A DNA stretch of 22,640 nt from a virus, in IMG/VR virus record IMGVR_UViG_3300028569_000180, positions 1-22,640 of that record, one strand, 5' to 3'. The notes beneath the pieces are model-generated. The model searched no databases, was not told where the DNA came from, and saw only the letters and a list, made by a program, of their open reading frames with translations. This document shows, in pieces, positions 7,726 through 13,888 of this stretch. The stretch's first letter is position 1, and the number at the start of each line of letters is the position of its first letter. A program made the translations under genes and the position numbers.

Positions 7726-8238
7726 ATGTTCACCCCCAACGCCTGCTTCGTGGAGCAGGCCCAAGTCGTCATGGCCATCGTGCCGGTCGACTCGCAGTCC
7801 GGCGCCAATACCGGCGACTATGTGTCGATGAAGAATTACGAGCGGTGCACCGTTCTGGTGATGAAGGCCGCCGGCGTCGCCGGTGACGATCCGGTCATCA
7901 CCATGACACAGGCGCAGGATGTCGGCGCCACCGGCGTCAAGGAACTCAACTTCACCCGGATCGACGCCAAGGTCGGCGCGCAGACCGGTATCGGCCAGTT
8001 CACCACGGTGCTGCAGGCGGCCGCCAACACCTATACCGACGCCGCATCGGCCGAGGCGCAGGCGATCTTTGCCATCGACATCCAGGGAGAGGATCTCGAC
8101 GTCGACAACGGCTTTGACTGCCTCAAGGTGGCCATCCCCGACACCGGTTCGGCCGGGGCGCAGCTGCTCACCGCGATCTACATCCTCTGGGCGCCGCGCT
8201 ACCAGTCGCAGCCGCTGCCTTCGGCGATCGTCGACTAG
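7726..8238 (+). CDS. Predicted head-associated structural protein
   Basis: 170 residues, AGGAG at 7714-7718 with 7-nt spacing. I do not recognise a named domain. The sequence predicts beta strands throughout (CTVLVMKAAGVAG, then PVITMTQAQDV, and later LLTAIYILWAPRY near the C terminus), with no signal peptide and no enzymatic residues. Its place directly behind the major capsid gene is where HK97-like phages encode capsid decoration or stabilising proteins, so a virion role is inferred. Good translation signals and the preceding hairpin suggest high, possibly separately tuned expression. A minor head protein is equally possible. Confidence 0.75.
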   Translation: MFTPNACFVEQAQVVMAIVPVDSQSGANTGDYVSMKNYERCTVLVMKAAGVAGDDPVITMTQAQDVGATGVKELNFTRIDAKVGAQTGIGQFTTVLQAAANTYTDAASAEAQAIFAIDIQGEDLDVDNGFDCLKVAIPDTGSAGAQLLTAIYILWAPRYQSQPLPSAIVD

Positions 8239-8277
8239 CGGCTCGCGGTCCCCCTCACACACACGCAGGAGATCGAG

Positions 8278-8973
8278 ATGCGTTACCTTTTCACGGAACG
8301 TGCCTTCTACAAGGCCGGCCCGCAGCCCTTCCCGGTTTACGAGAAGGACACGGTCTATGAGCTGACGGAGGACTTTGGCGAGCGCTGGGTCCGCCGCCAG
8401 GTCGCGGCCCGGGATCCCGATGGCAAGGCCGAAGCGCATCCCGATCCCCGCCTGGCGCAGGCGGAGGCGGGCGCTGCGGTGGTCACCCTGACCCGCACCG
8501 AGCAGGTCAACTACGAGCGCATGGGAAAGCCCAGCCTACTCGAGCTGGCCGCCAAGCGTCCGGACCTCGCCTTCACCGACAATAACACCCGCGCAGAGAT
8601 CATTGCCGGGCTGCAGAGCCCGGTGCGCACGGCGGAGCAGATCGCTGCCGATGACGCTGCCGCCAAGACCGCTGCGGACGCCGAAGCTCAGTTGCGCGCA
8701 CTGCTGGAGACCGCTGAGCCGGTCAAGGGTGCGTCGCGGGGTACCGGCAGGGCGCAGAAGCTCTTCGTGATGGCCCCGTGGCCCAAGGTGACGGCCGTCG
8801 CAGCGGCGGCGCTGGCCGCCAAAGCGCCTGGCGTCGATGTGGCCGAGGACCGGTCGGTGACGTTCACCTTCGAGAACGGCAAGGCGGTCTATGCGTTCAA
8901 GGGGTCTCTGCCCGAGGCCGAGATCTATGAGCTCACCGACGGCGCCAGCTACGAAGCGGCGCCGGCCGAATAG
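8278..8973 (+). CDS. Phage head-region protein with a possible SAP/HeH-like segment
   Basis: 231 residues, AGGAG at 8267-8271. Three parts are visible. An N-terminal compact domain (about 1-45, MRYLFTERAFYK then YELTEDFGERWVRRQ) is followed by a central segment (about 85-105) of the form LLELAAKRPD with KAEII-like NTRAEIIAGL. That segment resembles the helix-extended-loop-helix (HeH/SAP/Rho-N-like) nucleic-acid binding motif. A helical Ala-rich linker and a C-terminal beta domain (about 160-231) complete it. Proteins with such motifs are common between capsid and connector genes in siphophages, but the role is unknown to me. The domain assignment is by eye from a short motif. Confidence 0.7.
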   Translation: MRYLFTERAFYKAGPQPFPVYEKDTVYELTEDFGERWVRRQVAARDPDGKAEAHPDPRLAQAEAGAAVVTLTRTEQVNYERMGKPSLLELAAKRPDLAFTDNNTRAEIIAGLQSPVRTAEQIAADDAAAKTAADAEAQLRALLETAEPVKGASRGTGRAQKLFVMAPWPKVTAVAAAALAAKAPGVDVAEDRSVTFTFENGKAVYAFKGSLPEAEIYELTDGASYEAAPAE

Positions 8974-8999
8974 TCTGGCGCGTTTCCAGCGAGGCTGCC

Positions 9000-9635
9000 G
9001 TGCAATCCAAGGTCAGCATCACCACGCCCTCGACGTTCACGTCGATGACGACGCTGGAGCGCGTGAAGGCGGAGCTCGGTATCACCAATTCGGCCAGCGA
9101 CGCGCTGTTGCTGGCCAAGATCGCCGAGGCCAGTTCCGACCTCGAGGCGCATATCGGCGGACGCCTCTGCCGCGAGCGGCTGACGCAGCTCTGCTGGGGC
9201 GTACCCAACGTCGCCGCGGTGCTGGTTCTGGCCCGCTTCCCGGTGGCCAGCATCGTGTCGCTGGCTGTCGATGACGACGATGTCGATCTCGCCGAGCTGC
9301 GGCTCGACGAAGAGACCGGTTTGCTAACCCGGCTGACGGCCGACGGCTATCCGTGTTCCTGGCACTGGGCCAAGTCGGTCTCGATTGTCTTCGACGCCGG
9401 CTACCTGATGCCGGGCGAAGCCGGCCGCGACCTGCCGCCGGTTCTCGAGGCGGCGGCGGTCGAGCTGGTCTCAAGCTACTGGGCTGCCAAGGGCAGGGAC
9501 CCGCTGGTGCGCGTCGAGGATATCCCCGGCGTCATGCGCACCGAATACTGGGTCGGCGCCGTGGGTGAAGCGGGATCGCTGCCGCCCAGCGTCGAATCCA
9601 AGATCGAGCCGTTCCGAAGGGGCATGTTCGCATGA
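9000..9635 (+). CDS. Head-tail connector/adaptor protein (HK97 gp6-like)
   Basis: 211 residues from a GTG start at 9000; a later in-frame ATG at 9042 is an alternative. The segment LERVKAELGIT followed by SDALLLAKIAEASSDLEAHIGG is characteristic of gp6/gp15-type adaptors: an N-terminal helical bundle that stacks as a dodecamer under the portal. Then come beta-rich RFPVASI and a VFDAGY-type motif and a C-terminal helix with SSYWAAKGRDPL. Length is larger than the ~100-residue HK97 gp6 but within the range of the longer family members. The stop overlaps the next start (ATGA), as with most genes in this neck operon. Confidence 0.8.
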   Translation: MQSKVSITTPSTFTSMTTLERVKAELGITNSASDALLLAKIAEASSDLEAHIGGRLCRERLTQLCWGVPNVAAVLVLARFPVASIVSLAVDDDDVDLAELRLDEETGLLTRLTADGYPCSWHWAKSVSIVFDAGYLMPGEAGRDLPPVLEAAAVELVSSYWAAKGRDPLVRVEDIPGVMRTEYWVGAVGEAGSLPPSVESKIEPFRRGMFA

Positions 9636-10066
9636 GCCGCGTCTACAATCTGGGCCAACTGGCCATCACGGGCGAGCTGACCGCAGCGGTGATCACTACG
9701 GGTGTGACCTCGCAGGGAGGCGCGCAGGCGCTCATCGACCGACTCGACGGCATGAACGCCGTCACCCTCGAGGCGGACTTCGACTATGGCGGCTCGGGCG
9801 GCACGACCTGCATCGTCAGCGTGCAGACGCGGCTGGGGGCGGGTGGCGACTGGATCGACATCGCGCGGCTCGATTTTGCCACCACGTCGGCGCGCAAGGC
9901 CTGCACGATCAACGGTCTCGCGGCCAAGGCTGTCGCGGCCGTGGCTGCGCTCGGCGCCGAGGGCGTGCTGGACGGCATTCTCGGCGACGCGCTGCGCGCC
10001 GTGGTCACCAGTACCGGCACCTATGGGGCCAACACCAACCTGGCCGTGCGGGCCGCGGTGCGATGA
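9632..10066 (+). CDS. Neck-region phage protein of unknown function
   Basis: 144 residues, starting in an ATGA overlap with the connector gene and ending in an ATGA overlap with the next, so probably translationally coupled. It reads as a beta-sandwich: VTLEADFDYG, GTTCIVSVQTRLGAGGDWIDIARLDF, and then an Ala-rich helix and GYG-type turn. The segment of the type SVQTRLGAGGDWIDIARLDF resembles a beta-sandwich binding module. It could be an accessory head or neck decoration protein. No function is assigned beyond the structural context. Confidence 0.75.
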   Translation: MSRVYNLGQLAITGELTAAVITTGVTSQGGAQALIDRLDGMNAVTLEADFDYGGSGGTTCIVSVQTRLGAGGDWIDIARLDFATTSARKACTINGLAAKAVAAVAALGAEGVLDGILGDALRAVVTSTGTYGANTNLAVRAAVR

Positions 10067-10422
10067 ATTTCGACCAGGTCGACGCAGCCTATCGGCGGGC
10101 GCTCGGCCGGTTCGACGCGATCAATATCCGTCGCTATTCGGGGGCGGGACCGCACCGGCCGTTCTTCGACTGGGACTGCCATGCGCGGATTGTCGACTAT
10201 GACCCGGCGGCGATCGTTGGATCGGTCAAGCAGGGCGACCAGAGGCTGATCGTGATGGTGAGCGACCTCATCGCCGTGCAGTTTCCGCTGCCGGTGGTGC
10301 AGGGCGACAAGGTGGTGTTTGCCGGCCGGGAACTCAATATCGAGAAGGCCGACGGCAACACGCGCCGGGTGCAGGGCCGTCTCGTCGCCTATGAGCTGCA
10401 GGTGCGCGGGGGTGGGCCCTGA
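10063..10422 (+). CDS. Putative head closure (stopper) protein
   Basis: 119 residues from ATG 10063 inside the ATGA overlap; the open frame extends further upstream but only as a shadow of the previous gene. The C-terminal half is a small beta barrel: VSDLIAVQFPLPVVQGDKVVF, then a RELNIEKADGNTRRVQG-type stretch and LVAYELQV. This matches the size and style of SPP1 gp16/HK97 gp7-like head closure proteins, which bind the adaptor and seal the DNA-filled head. The position after the gp6-like connector and before a gp10-like gene supports the role. The identification rests on context and length as much as on sequence. Confidence 0.65.
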   Translation: MNFDQVDAAYRRALGRFDAINIRRYSGAGPHRPFFDWDCHARIVDYDPAAIVGSVKQGDQRLIVMVSDLIAVQFPLPVVQGDKVVFAGRELNIEKADGNTRRVQGRLVAYELQVRGGGP

Positions 10423-11090
10423 TGGTCCGGCTGGTGGGTGCGAGCCGCTCGATCGCCGTGGCGGCGCAGGCGACGATAGAGCAACTGACGGCAACGCATG
10501 CGCGGATTGCGCGTCGCGAGCACGGCAGGATCATGACGGCCAATCCGCGGCCCAATGCCTTCGTGCGGCATGTCGATGGGCGCGAGGGCGTGCCCGAAGA
10601 GTCCGTGCGGCCGTTCGGCATCATCGTCTACGACTACGTGCGCCTGGCGCAGGTGGTCCAGTACGCGTTCGAGGTGCTGTTCTCGCTCTCGCCGGTGCTC
10701 TCGGGCGAGTATCGCGCCAGCCACATGCTGTTCATCGACGGCGCGCCGGCAGCCAACCTGGCGGGCTGGAAGCCCGGGCAGGAGATCTCGATCACCAACA
10801 CCGTGCCCTATGCGCGCAAGATCGAGATTCCGGCCATGAGACTGAGGGTGCCGGGAAGTGCCCAGGTCTACCAGCAGGCGGAGCGACGGCTGAAGCGGCG
10901 GTTCGGCAACATCGCCGAGATACGGTTCACGTATCGAGCCGTGATCGAGTCGCGGCAAATCGACCAGATGGCGCAACCCTCTGCCGGTCAACCCTGGTAC
11001 TGGGGCGGCGCGGCGGCTCGCGGGGGCGGGGCGACGGCGCACAACAGGTCCAACGTGCGCTTCCCGGCGCTGATCATCCGGAGCCGCTGA
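10422..11090 (+). CDS. Neck / tail completion protein, HK97 gp10-like
   Basis: 222 residues; the ATG shares one base with the preceding stop (TGATG). The central motif ISITNTVPYARKIE is the hallmark of the HK97-gp10 family (N-x-V/A-PYA-x-x-V/I-E), proteins of the head-tail interface or tail completion. The N-terminal ~30 residues form a helix rich in Ala/Arg. The middle carries a hydrophobic YAFEVLFSLSPVLSG segment. The C-terminal third contains a Gly-rich loop (GGAAARGGGA) and ends in a basic strand. It is longer than typical gp10 (~150), with extra sequence both before and after the core motif. Confidence 0.75.
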   Translation: MVRLVGASRSIAVAAQATIEQLTATHARIARREHGRIMTANPRPNAFVRHVDGREGVPEESVRPFGIIVYDYVRLAQVVQYAFEVLFSLSPVLSGEYRASHMLFIDGAPAANLAGWKPGQEISITNTVPYARKIEIPAMRLRVPGSAQVYQQAERRLKRRFGNIAEIRFTYRAVIESRQIDQMAQPSAGQPWYWGGAAARGGGATAHNRSNVRFPALIIRSR

Positions 11091-11091
11091 G

Positions 11092-11544
11092 ATGGCGAGC
11101 TATGCCGGGGCAAAGGCGGCGGTCAGGACCTATTTTGCGGGTCTCTGGACGACGACACCGGTGCTGTTCAAGAACGGCAGCACGGATAGGCCGAAGGGCG
11201 AGGACGGGCAACCGCTGCCCTGGCTGTTCTTCGAGATCGTCGGCAGCGGCAGCCGCATCTACGCTGCCGGCAAACCCGGCAACAGCGTCTGGTACTACGA
11301 CAGGCTGATCCAGCTGCACGTCTTCGTCCCCAAGGGCGAGGGCGAAGACCGGGCAACCGAACTGGCGGACACCGCCGGCGAGCTGTTTCGGGCCAAGGTG
11401 CTCTACGACGATGTGACGCCGGGCTGCTACGTGCGGACCTGGGCGCCCAGCACCGACGAAGACGATGACGGCGCGGCCGACGAAGAGGGTGTCTACTTCC
11501 GGCGCACCTGCCGCATCCCCTTCGAGTACTGGCACCGGGCCTGA
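11092..11544 (+). CDS. Tail terminator-like protein
   Basis: 150 residues, starting one base after the previous stop. The pattern is N-terminal helix (AGAKAAVRTYFAGLW), a strand PWLFFEIV, a loop with SVWYYDRLIQLHVFVPKG, a helix ATELADTAGELFRAKV and a final strand pair. This matches the alpha/beta fold of tail terminators (lambda gpU / SPP1 gp17 / HK97 gp10-neighbour class), which cap the tail tube and set its end. The location immediately before the tail tube gene is the usual one. There is an acidic insertion (DEDDDGAADEE) near residues 122-132. Function is inferred from secondary-structure order and synteny. Confidence 0.7.
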   Translation: MASYAGAKAAVRTYFAGLWTTTPVLFKNGSTDRPKGEDGQPLPWLFFEIVGSGSRIYAAGKPGNSVWYYDRLIQLHVFVPKGEGEDRATELADTAGELFRAKVLYDDVTPGCYVRTWAPSTDEDDDGAADEEGVYFRRTCRIPFEYWHRA

Positions 11545-11549
11545 GTTTC

Positions 11550-11626
11550 GTTTCGCGGTCGCCTCGCATAGGAGCTCGCGACTCGCTGGGATCTCTGTTT
11601 CGCGGTCGTATCGCATAGCGGCTCGC
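11550..11626 (+). repeat. Imperfect 30-nt direct repeat before the tail tube gene
   Basis: The non-coding gap 11545-11675 holds two copies of a 30-nt element, at 11550-11579 and 11597-11626 (offset 47 nt). They share GTTTCGCGGTCG, TCGCATAG and GCTCGC and differ at only four positions. No ORF with a good start crosses it. The repeat could be a regulatory site for the tail tube gene or a remnant of a mosaic junction. Confidence 0.6.
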
Positions 11627-11675
11627 ACCTAGCGGGCGCCCTTCAACACACTTTTCTCATCGAGGAGCTGCTCAC

Positions 11676-12914
11676 ATGGTGTTCCAGAGCAATTCGAACC
11701 GCTATTCCGCCTACAAGGTGCAGTCGGCTCTCGGCTCGCAGGCCAGCGGCGCGGCTGCCAAGATCTTCCGCTCGACCGGTACCGGCGGCAGCGGTGCGCT
11801 CACCAAGGCGGTCACAGCCAGCGGTGAGGTGCGGCGCGACGGCATGCGCTCGCGTGGCCGCCACGGCTCGCAAGGGGCCACCGGCAGCGAAGGCGGGCAG
11901 CTGGCCATCGGCGCCTATGACGACGTGATCGAAGCGATCATGCGCGGCACCTGGGGCAGTGCCAATCTCGCCATCACCGAGGCTGACATGACCAGCATCA
12001 CGGTGACCGAACACGCCATCGTTGCGGCGGCCGGGTCGTGGATCACTGAAGGGCTGCGCGTCGGCCAGGTCATCCGCCTGACCGAAGTTGCCGACGCCGC
12101 CAACATGAACCGCAACCTGCTGGTTACCGCACTCACGGCTCTCGAAATCACCGTGGCCGAGACGCTCACCCCGAACGCGTCGCCGGATACCGACTTCACC
12201 GTGACCCGGCCAGGTTGCGTGCTGATCAATCCCGCGGCCGGTGCGCTGCAGAAGCGCTATTTCACCTGGGAAGATCACGAGGTCGATATCGATGCGTCGG
12301 AAGTGTTCACCGACTGCGTGTTCCAGTCTGGCAAGTTCACGATGCAGCCCGATGGCATCCTGCTGTTCGATGCCAACTGGACGGGCACGGGCCGGTTCGA
12401 GAGCGTCGAGGACAGCGCCTCGCCGCATTTTACCTCGCCGGCGGAAAACTCGGCCGTGCCTCTGGCGGTGATCGAAGCCGCGGTGCGCCTCGGCGACGAA
12501 GACGTCGCCGACTGCAGCGCTTTCGACCTGACCTTCGACATCGGCGCCAATGCGCCAAAGACCTTCGGCGTACCCGGCACCCGCTATTCGCCCGACGTGT
12601 TCACCGGGCTGATGGGCATCACGATGAACATCACCATGCTGCGGCAGGACCATGAGCAGGTGGCCCGGCACCTTAGCGAGGAGGTGCTATCGCTGCATGT
12701 GCTGGCGGCCGAGCCGGATGCGGCGCCCGAGGACTTCTTCTCCATCCATGTGCCCAACTTTACGCTGGGTGGGGTGCAGAAGTCGGCCAAGAGCATGGAA
12801 GCCGGCGGCATGACGCAGACGCTCTCCATCCCGCTCGAGCTGGTGGGAAAGGACGAGCGCGGCGGCGCCTATGACCCGACCATGATCTCGTTCCAGCGGT
12901 CGAACGCTTCGTAG
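11676..12914 (+). CDS. Major tail tube protein
   Basis: 412 residues, start supported by CGAGGAG (11661-11667). It stacks as hexameric rings to form the tail tube around the tape measure. Visible: an extended Ser/Gly/Arg-rich N-terminal arm (about 1-75, including RSRGRHGSQGATGSEGG); a probable inserted beta domain at about 107-178 (EGLRVGQVIRL, NLLVTALTALEITVAETL) of a kind often embedded in long tail tube proteins; and a C-terminal beta-rich core, with FTWEDHEVDID, FDLTFDIG, YSPDVFTGLMG and QTLSIPLELVG. It is longer than simple tube proteins (150-250 residues), consistent with the insertion. The following chaperone pair and tape measure confirm the context. It is flanked by a direct repeat upstream and a hairpin downstream. 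Confidence 0.85.
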   Translation: MVFQSNSNRYSAYKVQSALGSQASGAAAKIFRSTGTGGSGALTKAVTASGEVRRDGMRSRGRHGSQGATGSEGGQLAIGAYDDVIEAIMRGTWGSANLAITEADMTSITVTEHAIVAAAGSWITEGLRVGQVIRLTEVADAANMNRNLLVTALTALEITVAETLTPNASPDTDFTVTRPGCVLINPAAGALQKRYFTWEDHEVDIDASEVFTDCVFQSGKFTMQPDGILLFDANWTGTGRFESVEDSASPHFTSPAENSAVPLAVIEAAVRLGDEDVADCSAFDLTFDIGANAPKTFGVPGTRYSPDVFTGLMGITMNITMLRQDHEQVARHLSEEVLSLHVLAAEPDAAPEDFFSIHVPNFTLGGVQKSAKSMEAGGMTQTLSIPLELVGKDERGGAYDPTMISFQRSNAS

Positions 12915-12953
12915 CGGAACCCTCAAGATCGCGGCCGGCACGCCGCGACATGC

Positions 12954-13010
12954 AAAGGCCGGGGCGCTTTGCCCTTGCCCTGAGGGCTGGGGGTGCCGCC
13001 CCGGCCCTTT
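12954..13010 (+). terminator. Long hairpin after the tail tube gene
   Basis: AAAGGCCGGGGCG (12954-12966) pairs with CGCCCCGGCCCTTT (12997-13010) as about 13 bp with one bulged base. The 30-nt loop can itself fold (GCCC TGA GGGC, 12977-12987). It is followed by CTCATTTGC, only weakly T-rich. As with the capsid gene hairpin, it may attenuate or stabilise rather than fully terminate transcription, since the downstream tail genes are still needed. Confidence 0.55.
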
Positions 13011-13031
13011 CTCATTTGCAGAGGACAGACC

Positions 13032-13526
13032 ATGACCACAAAGCCATCGACTGACGTCGTGGACATCGACGCCTTCCTGCCGGACGAACTGTTCGAGCTG
13101 GCGATCCTGAAGCCAGGCACCACCGAGCCGACCGGTTGGGTGCTGCAGCTGGCGCCACCCGGCCATGACAAGGCTGTTGCCTATTCCACCTCATCGAGCA
13201 AGGCGCGGCTCAAGAAGGAAGCGCTGGAGCACGCGCAGCAGGTCAACGGACGCAAGGTCAAGCCGGACGAGCGCTCGGTGGATGAGCAGAAGCTCGACAA
13301 CGTCAATTGGGTGGCGAGCCGCCTGCTGGGGTGGTCGACGGTCAAGAGTGCCCTGTTCGGGCCCGATCCGATCCCGTTCAGCGACGACAACGTCCGCATG
13401 GTGTTCATGCACCCGAAAATGGGTTGGGCCTATGCCCAGGTGGTCGATCACCTGACCGAAGAGGGAAATTTTACCAAGCGCTCTGCGTCGATCTCATCGA
13501 CCACGCCGAGCGCGCCTTCGTCCTAG
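13032..13526 (+). CDS. Tail assembly chaperone, short form (gpG-like)
   Basis: 164 residues from ATG 13032, with GAGGA at 13021-13025 just upstream; the frame extends upstream into the hairpin but without a good start. It is an N-terminal helix-rich protein: DIDAFLPDELFELAIL, a basic helix ARLKKEALEHAQQV, and VNWVASRLLGW followed by PIPFSDDNVRMVF. The last 17 residues past the slip site are low-complexity Ser/Thr/Ala. Lambda gpG-type proteins coat the tape measure before tube assembly. The position between the tail tube and tape measure and the frameshift signal near the 3' end make the call strong despite low family sequence identity. Confidence 0.88.
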   Translation: MTTKPSTDVVDIDAFLPDELFELAILKPGTTEPTGWVLQLAPPGHDKAVAYSTSSSKARLKKEALEHAQQVNGRKVKPDERSVDEQKLDNVNWVASRLLGWSTVKSALFGPDPIPFSDDNVRMVFMHPKMGWAYAQVVDHLTEEGNFTKRSASISSTTPSAPSS

Positions 13527-13888
13527 GAACTCCGACCGAGGATGGTACGCCCTATGGCGACGTCCTCAAGGGCCTGGTGAAGCGGGCCCGAAAGCCCGAA
13601 CGCCGGGCGCGTTACGAGGCGCTTCTGGAGTGCCCCCCGCGTCCGCCCGAACTCGACTATCTCTGGCGGCTGTTCTTCCGGCTCCGGCGCCGGAAGGGCA
13701 GCGCCGGCATGGGGCTCTCGCCCTGGGAGTGGCCGGACCTGATGGCCTTTCTCTCGCTCAACCGCATCGACCTCGCGCCCTGGGAGATCGGCGTGCTCGA
13801 GGATCTGGACGACGCCTTCCTCAGTGCCCGCCACGCGACGCCCGAGGACGAGCTGGAACAAACCCCGCAGTTGGAAACCGATGGCTGA
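13032..13888 (+). CDS. Tail assembly chaperone, -1 frameshift fusion (gpGT-like)
   Basis: Ribosomes slipping back one base at 13463-13472 leave the short-form frame after codon 146 (AAT, 13467-13469). They continue in the -1 frame from 13469 to the TGA at 13886-13888, adding 139 residues for a 285-residue product. The added domain has VDLIDHAERAFVLG, a basic RARKPERRARYEALL helix, a WRLFFRLRRRKGSAGMG segment and an acidic C terminus. In lambda the T domain brings the tail tube subunit to the tape measure-chaperone complex. The -1 frame has no plausible start of its own near the junction, which supports expression only as a fusion. It overlaps the tape measure start by 8 nt. Confidence 0.85.
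13463..13513 (+). promoter_or_regulatory. Programmed -1 ribosomal frameshift signal
   Basis: Two overlapping heptamers, both in the X_XXY_YYZ register of the upstream frame, occupy 13463-13472: G_GGA_AAT and A_AAT_TTT. Slippage at either gives the same residue sequence at the junction. A stem-loop starts at 13478: GCGCTC (13478-13483) with GAGCGC (13508-13513), and inner GTCGAT (13487-13492) with ATCGAC (13496-13501) closing a CTC loop. The gap from the heptamers to the stem is 8 or 5 nt, the usual spacing for -1 stimulators. Lambda uses GGGAAAG at the same genetic position. Confidence 0.85.

Noticed and set aside
13307-13468. Upstream part of the -1 frame as an independent gene start for the T domain
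   Set aside because: It lies fully inside the gpG-like gene in a shadow frame; the frameshift signal explains the expression of the downstream part.
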